From contig JAURVB010000014.1 of NCBI GenBank assembly GCA_033002965.1, forward strand, positions 52,727-116,726: a stretch of 64,000 bases of DNA. Direction: 5' to 3'. The first letter of the stretch is position 1. Each line of letters begins with the position of its first letter. Positions 49,012 to 59,666 of the stretch are shown here, piece by piece. The DNA is from Piper betle. Lineage: Eukaryota; Streptophyta; Magnoliopsida; Piperales; Piperaceae. The position numbers and the translations under genes were made by a program. The notes under the pieces were generated by a model. It was given only the letters and a program-made list of their open reading frames with translations, had not been told where the DNA came from and did not search any database.

Positions 49012-49130
49012 ATTAAACTAGAATTTGATTTTATCAGAAATTAGTTTGATTGTTTGCTTAAATTGTTCTCATCTCTTCTTAAGTTTTAATTTTTTTATTT
49101 ATTATTATTTAATTAGGTAGTGCGTAGTGC

Positions 49131-50381
49131 ATGCAAGGAGAAGGTACTAAGGAGCTAGAGCCATATAACCCAGAGATCGAAAGAACTTGTCGGCGACTAT
49201 GTCAAGAGGCTAGAGTTAGGAAAGCAATGGAGGCAGAGCAAAGGAATAATAATCTTCCACAAGCAGCCAATGATGATGACACAAAAGCTCTGGAAGAGTT
49301 TGCACTTCCTGTTTTAGACGGATTACATTCAAGCATTCTCAGGCCACCGATTGAAGCAAATAGCTTTGAGTTGAAACCAGTGATGTTCCAAATGCTGCAG
49401 ACTGTGGGACAATTTGCAGGACTGGCGCATGAAGATCCTCATACTCACCTGCTCAATTTTATTGCTATTTGTGATTCATTTAAAATGAATCAAGTGTCTG
49501 AGGAAGCTATCCGGCTTCGATTATTTCCATATTCTTTAGCTGGAAGTGCAAGATTATGGTTGAATTCACAGGCTCCTAATTCTATCACCACTTGGGATGA
49601 ATTAACGAGAATGTTTTTGCTTAAATATTTTCCACCGTCTAAAATTGTCAATTTTCGTAATGATATTACTTCTTTTGTGCAGTTGGATAACGAATCGCTT
49701 TATGATGCATGGGAGAGGTTCAAGGATTTGCTAAGGAAGTGCCCATACCATGGAATTCCCCTGTGGGTTCAAATTCAAACATTTTACAATGGACTCCATG
49801 GACAAACTAAATCCATTGTAGATGCTGCTGCCAATGGATCCCTCATGAGTAAATCATACAAAGAGGCTAATGACTTATTGGAAAAGCTGGCATCTAACCA
49901 TTATCAGATGGGGCAAGACAGAGTATTGAGGAAGAAGAGTGGAGGTATTCTCGAAATGGACACATTGACTGCTTTGTCTGCACAAGTGGCTGCTCTGTCA
50001 AAACAAATGCAAGCTTTAGGGATGAATGTTAATGTGAATTCAGTGAACATGATTGCAACTAAGTGTGACTGGTGTGGTGAAGGACATCCTACTGAGCATT
50101 GTGTCAACAATCCTGAATCAGTAAATTTTGTTGGAAGCTATACTAGACAGCAAAACAATCCTTATTCCAATACTTACAATCCAGGATGGAGGAATCATCC
50201 GAACTTTGCATGGGGAGGCAACCAAGCATCAATGCCAGGTCCAAAACAACAAGCTCCTCCAGGTTTTCAGCAGAATAGAGTACAACCTCAGGAAAAGAAA
50301 CCAACTATGGAGGAAATGTTCATGCAATTTATGCAAAGTCAGCAGGCTTCTATGAGAAATTTGGAAACTCAAATGGGTTAG
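49131..50381 (+). CDS. Athila gag (ends at premature stop)
   Basis: 416 residues. The retrotransposon gag core spans about residues 100-260 (ARLWLNSQ, WDELTRMFLLKYFPP, YDAWERFKDLLRKCP, FYNGLHGQTK). A zinc knuckle lies at 312-324, CDWCGEGHPTEHC, with CX2CX3HX4C spacing, one residue shorter than the classical knuckle. The tail is Gln/Asn/Pro-rich. Gag forms the particle that packages element RNA. The frame stops at TAG 50379-50381 and again at TGA 50445-50447, then stays open in the same frame to 51914, so gag and PR were one frame. The start ATG at 49131 is the first good one after the primer site. Confidence 0.85.
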   Translation: MQGEGTKELEPYNPEIERTCRRLCQEARVRKAMEAEQRNNNLPQAANDDDTKALEEFALPVLDGLHSSILRPPIEANSFELKPVMFQMLQTVGQFAGLAHEDPHTHLLNFIAICDSFKMNQVSEEAIRLRLFPYSLAGSARLWLNSQAPNSITTWDELTRMFLLKYFPPSKIVNFRNDITSFVQLDNESLYDAWERFKDLLRKCPYHGIPLWVQIQTFYNGLHGQTKSIVDAAANGSLMSKSYKEANDLLEKLASNHYQMGQDRVLRKKSGGILEMDTLTALSAQVAALSKQMQALGMNVNVNSVNMIATKCDWCGEGHPTEHCVNNPESVNFVGSYTRQQNNPYSNTYNPGWRNHPNFAWGGNQASMPGPKQQAPPGFQQNRVQPQEKKPTMEEMFMQFMQSQQASMRNLETQMG

Positions 50382-50474
50382 ATTGCTAGTGCATTGAGTA
50401 ATAGGCCACAAGGTGGACTCCCTAGTGATACTCAAAATCCTAGATGAGAGGGTAAAGAATGTAAAGCCATTACA

Positions 50475-51914
50475 TTGAGAAGTGGTAAGGAATTGGAGAA
50501 TCTGCACAATCAAAAGACACCAAGTCCCATAGCTGATCCAGAGGAGGTTGAACGAGATGAAGAAAACAAGGATGAAGTGGTAGAAATCTTGCCACCTAAG
50601 GGTTCAGTTGATCAACGTAATCTGTACTACAAAATTCCATATCCTCAGAGACTACAGAAAAGTAAACAAGACAACAAATTTCAGCAATTCTTGGAGGTGT
50701 TTAAGAAACTTTCTATCAATATTCCATTTGCTGAAGCGTTAGAGAAGATGCCGAGCTATGCTAAATTTATGAAGCAAATATTATCGAAGAAGAAAAAGTT
50801 AGAGGATTTTGAAACTATTGCCCTTAATGAAGAGTGTAGTGCTGTACTACAAAGGAAACTTCCACCAAAGCTCAAAGACCCAGGGAGGTTTACTATTCCT
50901 TGTGCTATAGGGCCAGATTTTTGTTGCCAAACATTATGTGACCTAGGTGCAAGCATTAATTTAATGCCTCTTTCTATATACAAAAAGTTGGGTTTGGGGG
51001 AGTTAAAAGGTAGCACGATTAATCTGCAATTGGCTAACCGCTCCTACATTTTTCCAGAAGGGGAAATTGAAAATGTACTTGTTAAGGTGGACAAATTTAT
51101 ATTCCCAGCTGATTTTGTGATTGTGGATATGGAGGAAGAGTCAAATATACCCATTATAGTGGGTAGGCCTTTCCTTGCCACTGGGAGGACATTGATTGAT
51201 GTTGCTGCTGGTGAATTAATATTGAGAGTAGATAATGAAGAAGTGGTCTTTAATGTTTTTAAGGCTATGCAATATCCAGAATCAGCAGATGATTGTTTTT
51301 ATATTGATGCAATTCAGTCTACTTCATCAGCTATATTCGAGGAACTGTATAACATTGACCCTTTAGTAGCCACATTAGTTTCTGATGTTGATGATTCTGG
51401 TGATGAAGAGAAAGGGGATTATTTGCACTTGCTAAATTCTACTCCCACATTTACTCGAGGACAAGATAAATTTGAATCTTTGGAATTGCAACCTTCAATA
51501 TCGATGCGGATCAAGCCTTCCATTGAAGTCCCACCGACCTTGGAGTTGAAACAGCTTCCATCTCATTTGAGGTATGCATTTCTAGGTCCTTTTAACACTT
51601 TACCAGTTATTATTTCGTCAGCTTTAACTAGTATGCAGGAAGACAAGCTATTGAGAATACTGCGGGAGCATAAGTTGGCTATAGGTTGGACTATTGCTGA
51701 CATTCGTGGTATTAGCCCTTCCTTTTGTATGCATAAAATCATTCTTGAAGATGGATATAAACCTTCAGTGGAACATCAGCGCCGGCTAAATCCAATCATG
51801 AAGGATGTTGTCAAGAAAGAAATCATCAAGTGGCTTGATGCAGGTATAATTTTTCCTATTTCTGACAGTTCTTGGGTGAGTCCTGTGCAGTGTGTACCTA
51901 AGAAGGGGGTATGA
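50475..51914 (+). CDS. Athila protease and start of RT (same frame as gag)
   Basis: 479 codons from the first Met after the two stops; the true protein would be continuous with gag. The aspartic protease active site is [10 protein letters not shown] at about residues 156-165, with [18 protein letters not shown] downstream. The frame continues into the RT lead-in ([31 protein letters not shown]) and ends at a stop within a G-run frameshift near 51905-51914, where the next frame takes over with a 4-base overlap. Confidence 0.85.
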   Translation: MRSGKELENLHNQKTPSPIADPEEVERDEENKDEVVEILPPKGSVDQRNLYYKIPYPQRLQKSKQDNKFQQFLEVFKKLSINIPFAEALEKMPSYAKFMKQILSKKKKLEDFETIALNEECSAVLQRKLPPKLKDPGRFTIPCAIGPDFCCQTLCDLGASINLMPLSIYKKLGLGELKGSTINLQLANRSYIFPEGEIENVLVKVDKFIFPADFVIVDMEEESNIPIIVGRPFLATGRTLIDVAAGELILRVDNEEVVFNVFKAMQYPESADDCFYIDAIQSTSSAIFEELYNIDPLVATLVSDVDDSGDEEKGDYLHLLNSTPTFTRGQDKFESLELQPSISMRIKPSIEVPPTLELKQLPSHLRYAFLGPFNTLPVIISSALTSMQEDKLLRILREHKLAIGWTIADIRGISPSFCMHKIILEDGYKPSVEHQRRLNPIMKDVVKKEIIKWLDAGIIFPISDSSWVSPVQCVPKKGV

Positions 51915-54439
51915 CTGTGGTAGCAAATGAGAAAAATGAATTAATTCCAACAAGGACAGTGACGGGATGGAGAGTATGTATGGATTACCGAAAACTCAAC
52001 AAAGCTACCAGAAAAGATCACTATCCATTACCATTCATTGATCAAATGTTGGATAGGCTAGCAGGCAGACAGTTTTACTGTTTCCTTGACGGATATTCGG
52101 GATACAATCAAATTGCAATCCTTCCAGAGGATCAAGAGAAAACAACCTTCACATGTCCGTATGGTACATTTGCATTTCGCAGGATGCCATTTGGCCTTTG
52201 CAATGCTCCAGCCACTTTTCAGCGATGCATGATGGTGATTTTTTCAGATATGGTGGAACATGGAATGGAGGTATTTATGGACAATTTCTCTATTTTTGGT
52301 GATACTTATGATAATTGTTTGCAGGTTCTTGATTGGGTTCTCCACCGATGTGAAGATACTAATTTAGTTCTTAATTGGGAGAAGTGTCATTTTATGGTGC
52401 AAGAGGGAATTGTTTTAGGTCACAGAGTATCTAGCAAGGGCTTGGAAGTGGATAGAGTGAAGATTGAAATAATTGAAAAACTGCCTATCCCAACATCAGT
52501 TAAAGGAGTAAGAAGTTTTCTTGGGCATGCAGGTTTTTATCATCGTTTTATTAAAGATTTTTCTAAAATTGCTAAGCCACTCTCTAATTTATTAGAAAAA
52601 GATGTTGCTTTTGATATAAATGCTGAGTGTTTAGAAGCTTTTGAAATCTTAAAAGCGCGACTAATTTCTTCTCCAATACTTGCTTGTCCTGATTGGAATT
52701 TACCATTTGAGCTAATGTGTGATGCCAGTGATTATGCAGTTGGAGCTATTTTGGGGCAACGAAAAGATAAACTGTTTCACACAATTTATTATGCAAGCAA
52801 GACACTCAATGAAGCTCAATTGAATTACACTACTACTGAGAAAGAATTGTTAGCTGTTGTGTACGCCTTTGAGAAATTTCGATCTTATCTCATTTGTACT
52901 AATGTAATTGTTTATACAGATCATGCAACTCTTAAATATTTATTTGAGAAAAAAGATGCCAAACCAAGGTTAATTCGATGGGTGCTCCTACTACAAGAGT
53001 TTGATTTGGTAATCAAAGACCGAAAAGGGTCCGAAAATAAAGTAGCTGACCATCTTTCTCGACTTGAGAAAGGAAGTTTAGATGACCCTTCACTCTGGAT
53101 TAATGATTATTTTCCAGATGAACAACTTTTAAAGGTATCACATTCTCCCATTCCTTGGTTTGCTGATTATGTGAATTTTCTTACTTGTCAGGTACTTCCT
53201 CCTGATTTGACATATCACCAAAAGAAGCGGTTCCTACATGATGTACGTGCTTATTTATGGGATGAACCTTTCTTGTTCAAACGCTGTAGTGACCAAGTCA
53301 TTCGAAGGTGTGTGCCGGATGAAGAGATAGATAGCATTCTCCATCATTGTCACTCATCCGATTATGGTGGCCATTTTGGTGGAGCGAAGACCGCGAGGAA
53401 AGTTCTTCAATCTGGGTTTTATTGGCCTACTTTATTTAAAGACTCACATTTTTTTGTTTTGCAGTGTGATCGATGCCAGAGAGTAGGAAATATCTCAAGT
53501 CGTCAAGAAATGCCACTTACTAACATTTTAGAAGTAGAAATTTTTGATGTCTGGGGAATTGATTTTATGGGACCATTTATACCATCTAATCAGAATCTAT
53601 ACATCCTGGTAGCGGTAGATTATGTTTCAAAATGGGTGGAAGCAGCTGCTTTTCCAACTAATAATGCTAATGTTGTGTTGAAATTCTTGAAAAAGCATAT
53701 TTTTACTCGTTTTGGCACTCCCAGAGCTATTATTAGTGATGAGGGTACACATTTTTGTAATCGTCAATTTGATATTTTGTTGCAGAAATATGGGATCAAG
53801 CATAAAGTAGCAACAGCTTATCACCCTCAGACAAGTGGACAAGCTGAAATTTCTAATAGGGAAATCAAAAGAATTTTGGAAAAGACTGTTTGCCCTTCCC
53901 GGAAGGATTGGTCTATGCGTTTGGATGATGCTTTATGGGCATATAGGACGGCTTATAAAACACCACTTGGAATGTCTCCGTACCGGTTGATTTTTGGAAA
54001 AGCTTGTCATCTTCCAGTGGAGCTCGAACACAAAGCATACTGGGCTATTAAAAAGTTAAATTTTGATATGAAGGCTTGTGGGGAAAAACGACTTCTTCAA
54101 TTAAATGAGCTAGATGAGTTCCGAATGGAAGCATACGAAAGTGCCAAATTGTATAAGGAAAAGACAAAGAAGTGGCATGATCAGAATATTTCGTGTCGTA
54201 ATTTTCAACCCAGACAACAAGTATTATTATTTAACTCACGGCTGAAATTGTTTCCAGGAAAATTAAAATCACGATGGTCCGGTCCTTTCATTATTCGACA
54301 AGTATTTTCAAATGGAGCTGTGGAAATTTATAAAGAAGATCCAGGTACAAGTTTTAAAGTTAATGGGCAAAGACTTAAGCTTTACTATGGAGGTAATGTT
54401 CCCGTAAACCGAACCTTCATTACTTTATCTCCACATTAG
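51911..54439 (+). CDS. Athila RT-RNase H-integrase
   Basis: 842 codons. [14 protein letters not shown] with the first Asp at residue 60, [12 protein letters not shown], and the catalytic box reading FMDN at 123-126 (second Asp replaced by Asn, codon 52283-52285). RNase H: Asp 271 (CDAS), the TTEKEL Glu, Asp 337 (YTDH) and Asp 380 (VADHLSRL), all present. Integrase: HHCC zinc finger with His 481, His 488, Cys 519 and Cys 522; DDE core Asp 551, Asp 610 and Glu 646, with 35 residues between the last two. The C-terminal part has no chromodomain. RNase H and integrase look intact; RT is probably inactive because of the Asn. Confidence 0.9.
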   Translation: MTVVANEKNELIPTRTVTGWRVCMDYRKLNKATRKDHYPLPFIDQMLDRLAGRQFYCFLDGYSGYNQIAILPEDQEKTTFTCPYGTFAFRRMPFGLCNAPATFQRCMMVIFSDMVEHGMEVFMDNFSIFGDTYDNCLQVLDWVLHRCEDTNLVLNWEKCHFMVQEGIVLGHRVSSKGLEVDRVKIEIIEKLPIPTSVKGVRSFLGHAGFYHRFIKDFSKIAKPLSNLLEKDVAFDINAECLEAFEILKARLISSPILACPDWNLPFELMCDASDYAVGAILGQRKDKLFHTIYYASKTLNEAQLNYTTTEKELLAVVYAFEKFRSYLICTNVIVYTDHATLKYLFEKKDAKPRLIRWVLLLQEFDLVIKDRKGSENKVADHLSRLEKGSLDDPSLWINDYFPDEQLLKVSHSPIPWFADYVNFLTCQVLPPDLTYHQKKRFLHDVRAYLWDEPFLFKRCSDQVIRRCVPDEEIDSILHHCHSSDYGGHFGGAKTARKVLQSGFYWPTLFKDSHFFVLQCDRCQRVGNISSRQEMPLTNILEVEIFDVWGIDFMGPFIPSNQNLYILVAVDYVSKWVEAAAFPTNNANVVLKFLKKHIFTRFGTPRAIISDEGTHFCNRQFDILLQKYGIKHKVATAYHPQTSGQAEISNREIKRILEKTVCPSRKDWSMRLDDALWAYRTAYKTPLGMSPYRLIFGKACHLPVELEHKAYWAIKKLNFDMKACGEKRLLQLNELDEFRMEAYESAKLYKEKTKKWHDQNISCRNFQPRQQVLLFNSRLKLFPGKLKSRWSGPFIIRQVFSNGAVEIYKEDPGTSFKVNGQRLKLYYGGNVPVNRTFITLSPH

Positions 54440-55888
54440 GTATGTTGGAATAGTCTGGCTGATGACTATAAATTTAGCGCTTCATGGGAGGCAACCCATG
54501 CTTTTTATTTATTTGATATAAGATAGGTTATTTAGTTTTTAATTCGGGAGTTTCTAGTTTTATTTTGGTTTGTGTTTTATCCCCTCCAATTACTTTGTTT
54601 TAACATGGAAGTCCTTTTGTTTTGTTATTTTAAGTCTAATTAATTTTTTAGCATTGGGACAATGCATGGTTTAAGTTTGGGGGGGGGGGTTTACTTGCTA
54701 GTAGTTATTTTTAGGGTTGTGTCATTGGTGTTCTTCTTTATTTCATATTGTTCATCCAACTTATTAGTTTGTTCGATGATAGAAGTGTTCGATATTTTTC
54801 TTTGTTTGATAATATAATATGAAGAAATTCTATGGGTGTCTATATTGTGAGTTGAGTGTGAATGTTTTTCTCTATATAATTTTTGTAACTCCCAACTTTG
54901 ATTTTAATGATGCTTAGATGATGTTTATACTATTGTTAATACAATTGAAGAAAGTGATCTAGAATTCTAGTAAAAATTTTCTTGAGGCGAAATCATAGGT
55001 AACTTGTCATGATAGAAGTGATGTAGGTGAGTTTGTTAACCAGGTCCTTTCAAGCCATCCTTATTTATCCTTGTTTTAGCCAATTTTGAGCCTTAAAATT
55101 GACATGTTCTGCTTGTTTTCCTATGATATTAATAGACTTAGCCTTTATTTCATTTTATGTTTATCATTGTTTGTTAATTGTCCTAACCTAAAACCTTAGT
55201 GATTGACTTTTTCCAAGGTTGGAATGAATTGATTACTAAATGAGAATGATATTTTGGGGTACGAAGGAGTTGAAAAAAATGAAAGAAAAAAATGAAGTGT
55301 TGAAATTTTATAAGAATATGAAAAAAAGAAATGAAAAAGAAAGAAAAAAAATGTTTCATTGTTATTCTATCTATTATGTGTGTTTTTGGAAGTAGAATGT
55401 GAATGAATGGATGAAATTGTTGGTGACAAGGATTTTAATTAATTTATTTCAAGCTTGGAAAGAGTCTTGAGCTAGGGTTTATTGCTTTTGATCTTAATAT
55501 CTATTTTTAGCCTTTAGCCTAGCCCCATTACAACCTAAAAGTCCTATTGATCTTGATTGACAAGGTACTTATATTAGTGGAGAGAAAATTTTCACTTGAA
55601 CTTATGGAAAATTTGATTTAATTGTATTTGATGATGGTATAAGCTGATTCTAAACCCATTTGAAAGATAAGTTTGGGAGTTTTATTTTTTCTGCATATTG
55701 GGAAATATGTTTGCATCTTGATTTTACAATTGGATATCTTGTGAATTTTGGAATCTTATTATTTGATTTCAAGGAATAATATTCGTGCACTAATGAGAAG
55801 TTATAAATTGATTTGTTGGATGGGTTGTGTGAAGTGGAGGAAATGAGTTGAGTTTAGTTTAGGTTTTGCTCGGGACTAGCAAATATTC
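54440..55888 (+). other. Athila 3' non-coding region
   Basis: About 1.45 kb between INT and the polypurine tract, without an env-like frame. It holds a small hairpin (CATGGG at 54483-54488 with CCCATG at 54495-54500, loop AGGCAA) shortly after the stop and an internal PPT-like AAGTTT plus 11 Gs (54673-54689). Confidence 0.7.
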
Positions 55889-55900
55889 AAGTTTGGGGTG
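55889..55900 (+). promoter_or_regulatory. Polypurine tract
   Basis: AAGTTTGGGGTG directly before the 3' LTR. Confidence 0.7.
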
Positions 55901-57215
55901 TGATAACTCTGGAAAAGAGTTATTATTATTTGCATTTTATATTGAGTTTTTGTCATGTTTCAAGTTGTTTATATATCAATTTTATTAGTTTAGAAGTTTA
56001 TTAGATATTATTAATAATGTGAGAAATTATTGTGATTTTGCTGTAAAAAGTGCTAATTAATGCTGTTCTAACAGGGTATAAGAGTTAGAAGACGATCCTT
56101 AGCCAACTAATGGGAGTTTGTAGCAACTACTTTAAGGATAAGCGAGATCTTCTTAGAGATAAGCGTGATCTTCATGAAGATATGCTGTAAAGATCTTTGG
56201 AGATAAGGATATCCTTGGACGTTAGGGATAAGCATGATCTTCGTAAGATATTCTTAATTATCTTTAGAGTTGTGGATAAACACGGAGAAGTTCTATATAA
56301 GGGGACGTCCTTTTGTGAAAAAAGGAAGAGAACAACATTAGACGGCTAAGAGACGACACGAAAGACAAGAGAAGGAAGACGAAGAATTTGGATCAGAAGA
56401 AGAAGACGCTTTCTCCAAAAGAGTTTTTCTTTATTTTGATTTACTTTTCTTTGTAATTAAACGATGTCTTTCATATCACAAATGAATTTCTTGTGTTTAA
56501 TCGAAAACTTTATGGAGTAATTCTTTTCTAGGATTTTCAATAACAACTAGTGCATGGATTAATAAAAGTTATTAATTTTTATCTATGTGATTATGATGTT
56601 GGATTATCTATTTTATTCTATGCATTAATGCTATCATTAGCCTGATCACCTATTGATTGATCTAGAGATTTGATCTTGTCTAGAGATAGAAAGATTAAAT
56701 TTGTCAATGAATAAAATAGCCTTTGTTCATCTATTTTAGGTGATTCACATATGAGATAGAGATATACTCATATGTCTTGGGTAACTGTTAAGGGCAAAAC
56801 TTAAAGTATCATTTTGCATACACAATTTCATAGAGATATAGGAGTTGGGTGCGAGTGATAAGTTTATGGTGAATCTAAGAGATGTCATAAATAATTAATT
56901 CCCGTGGTTAATAATCCAAATATACAATTCATAGGTAAAAGTTATAACTTTAATCATATAAAGCACTAGGTGATATTGAAAATCCTAGGTTTGTCGTCTT
57001 GAGGTTAGTATTTGATTTAAATATTGCATTTTAGATTAGTTTAGTTTTAGTTTATAATTAAATCACTCTTTGAATTTTTCTTTCAATTAAGTATAATTAA
57101 TTAAATTAATTTTGGTCACTAAAAATTTCTAGTAATAATTCCTCGTGGGACGATACTTTCTTATCATTTTATTACTTGATTCGGCACGTGCACTTGCGTT
57201 ATAATTTTCACATCA
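55901..57215 (+). repeat. Athila 3' LTR
   Basis: 1315 bp, nearly identical to the 5' LTR, ending TTTTCACATCA. Confidence 0.92.
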
Positions 57216-57220
57216 GTCTC
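57216..57220. repeat. Right target-site duplication of Athila element
   Basis: GTCTC, identical to the empty site at 17588-17592. Confidence 0.75.
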
Positions 57221-58720
57221 CCCTCTCGAGCCCTAACCTTGGCCCTATTTGCCTCTTTGCTATTGCGAAGGCTGGTGAGCTAGAAGCGTAAATCTTTGTT
57301 GAGATGCTAGTAGTGTCAATTGCTCGTAGTGGCCAATTGAACAAGTTACGGCTCTCTGTCCTGGCTATTTGCAACTATAGCATGCATTAGTGCCTACTCT
57401 GCACTCTGCGGCTCTATGTCCTAGCTAACCACGACTGTAGCATGCATTAGTGTCTGCTCTACACTTACCTCTATGATGACGTTGCAAATCTAGTAGAGAG
57501 GTGGTCTACTGTCCTCGACCTGGTTGTCCATAGCTCTCATATCAACAAGAACATCTATTTGTCGTCTCTATTGTGCTCCTTGTTCTAACTGATATAACCT
57601 TGGATACTGCTGCCTCTGATCAAAATCTCGGCAAGGTCAAGTAGCTATCACGCACTCTACCTCACCTACAACTCTCACTATCTTGCCAAAAGTGGCAAGC
57701 TTCCTATCCAAATAGGTCATCCAAATCTCATGATGGACACTTTCGTACAAGTGCTCTATTCTCCTTCTTTCGATTGAAACCAACTTCGCTGCAAACAGTT
57801 CAAGTGCTCTGAACCTAGTCTCACACTGCACCACTGTTATGGGACCATGTTTTAGTGTGTGGAATTCCTGTTCCTATCTCTTCTTGACATCTAGAAAAAA
57901 GTACTTCCCATTAAATCTTAATTCTTCCTAGTTGATGTCCTGTAGTTGTTGGTGGGCAAATGTGAAATTCATCACCGAATCCTATCATATCATGACTTCG
58001 TCTTGGAATGCCTCTATAATGATGCATACCTTGTGTTCCATTGAGCATGCCATACTACCAAGCACTTCTATGGCTGACGAACTCAACAAGAATGCCTCTT
58101 CTCCACCCAACTTCCCAAACAATAGACATCCACTATTCTTCACAAATTTCACATACTACCACAGTTCAAAATTTCTTGCCTCTACAGATATGTTAAACCT
58201 TTATCCTAGCTCATATTGCGAAAATTGTGACTATGTTCCTGTTGGAAAACTATCAATCCTGCAACTCCACTTCCACCTATAGTCTACTCACTACATGCTA
58301 TTATAGGTCCACTGACATGTGGGCCCATTCTTGTCCAAAATGGGGCAAATAGTGAATCAGTTGTTGGAGTAATCCTTTGTTGCAGTAGTGGAAGAGGCGG
58401 TGGCAACGAAGGGTCCATGGGAACTACAGGCTCTCCTCGTGCCTCATCGTCCACTATCGGTCTCTTCTTAGCTCTAGCCATAGAGAGGCTTTCTGTCTGA
58501 GCACTCTCCTAAATTCCTTTTGGTTCTTCTACATCTATATCTGAGCCTCTGCTTATCGGGCAATTACTACTTCAATAACTATCATGGTGATGACTTTCAC
58601 TGAGTCGGCCAACTGAGAATGGTGCACTGGGCTCTCCTGGTGGCATGATAGTCCTCATTCGGCTAGAGGTTGTGTCATTGTGACCATGGTTATGACTATC
58701 TTGTCTTGGCAATGAAGGGG
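57221..58720 (-). mobile_element. Ty3/gypsy gag remnant (second block, right of Athila)
   Basis: Minus-strand frame 57637-57834 (VQCETRFRALELFAAKLVSI and onward) matches 18010-18213 in the first block. Same zinc-knuckle debris near 57420-57490. Confidence 0.7.
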
Positions 58721-58928
58721 ATGGGGCGCTAATCTATGTCCTGCAAGTCTGTGTCACCAACATGATGGTATTCACTGCTCTAACCTAAACACTGTCACAC
58801 CACCGATTGGTAAGAAAATATGCAAACAAAAATAATAAAATATAAATATACGTGTCTGCACAACTCGGAGTAGCTTTTGCAAGCATGTAACATGTAATAA
58901 CACCTACCATCTTAATCAACCAAGAGTT

Positions 58929-58941
58929 GGCTCTGATACCA
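58929..58941 (-). promoter_or_regulatory. tRNA-iMet primer binding site (second block)
   Basis: TGGTATCAGAGCC on the minus strand next to an LTR end at 58946 (TGTAACACCCC on plus). Confidence 0.8.
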
Positions 58942-58945
58942 AAAC

Positions 58946-59666
58946 TGTAACACCCCATCTTAATCACCAACATCCCATTCTGACTTGTGAAATGCGTCGA
59001 CATTTTCATACTATCTCATGCTCGACAAAATTAATTATACTAAAGCCCTCTACATCCTTAATATAACTCCAGGCCCTGAGCACATATGTCGAGTATTCTC
59101 GAGCAGACACCTTCGGTACCCTTTGAATCTACAAGTTTAGACATGAACTACATTGCAGTACCAGTAATCCTCCACACTTTTTCGCATTTGCAGAACTCAA
59201 AATATGGAGTTGTCAGGATCCATTAGGAATGGAACGACCTGCTCACCAATCCAAAGCCCTTTTTGACTGGCATGTGTAATGGCTTGTGGTGGGCACGAGT
59301 CGACTTTTCCTTCTCAGATCTCATTGGAAAAAACAAAAAGTATATATACATAGGTCAGGGTAAGGATTACAGTATACCGGAAGGCATCATGATTCGGATG
59401 TGAGTTTGCTAAAACAAACTCAAGGGATCTCTTCATCGGGGGTTATTAATCCAAAATTGTGATCGATTAAATGGCCCGTGTGGAGTGGGATAAGCTAAAT
59501 TTACCACTTGACATATCTGGTTACTTGTCAAATCAAATCACAGAAGAATAAAAGACCAAACCAAAATCAAGTCCTAAACGGACCTTGTAGAGCTCCATTC
59601 GTGTCTATGCACCTACGTGGCGAGCTCCTACTCTTTACCTATACATCAAATTCAAAAGCTAATGTC
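58946..59666 (-). mobile_element. 5' LTR of the minus-strand gypsy element (second block)
   Basis: Paralogue of 19258-19980, cut at the same point by another LTR. Confidence 0.6.

Larger units (their letters stand above)
47672..57215 (+). mobile_element. Athila-lineage Ty3/gypsy LTR retrotransposon, full length
   Basis: 9544 bp with two LTRs (47672-48987 and 55901-57215), 5' TG and 3' CA ends, a 5-bp target duplication with one mismatch, tRNA-Asp primer site, gag, PR, RT, RNase H and INT in gypsy order, and a polypurine tract. The protein type (DLGAS protease, no chromodomain after INT, long unique 3' non-coding region) fits the Athila branch. No env-like frame is seen. Two stops, one frameshift and an altered RT box make this copy defective on its own. 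It is inserted in the decayed gag of the older minus-strand element. Confidence 0.9.

Noticed and set aside
49131..54439. Athila as an intact autonomous element
   Set aside because: Two in-frame stops, a frameshift and an Asn in the RT catalytic box argue against it.
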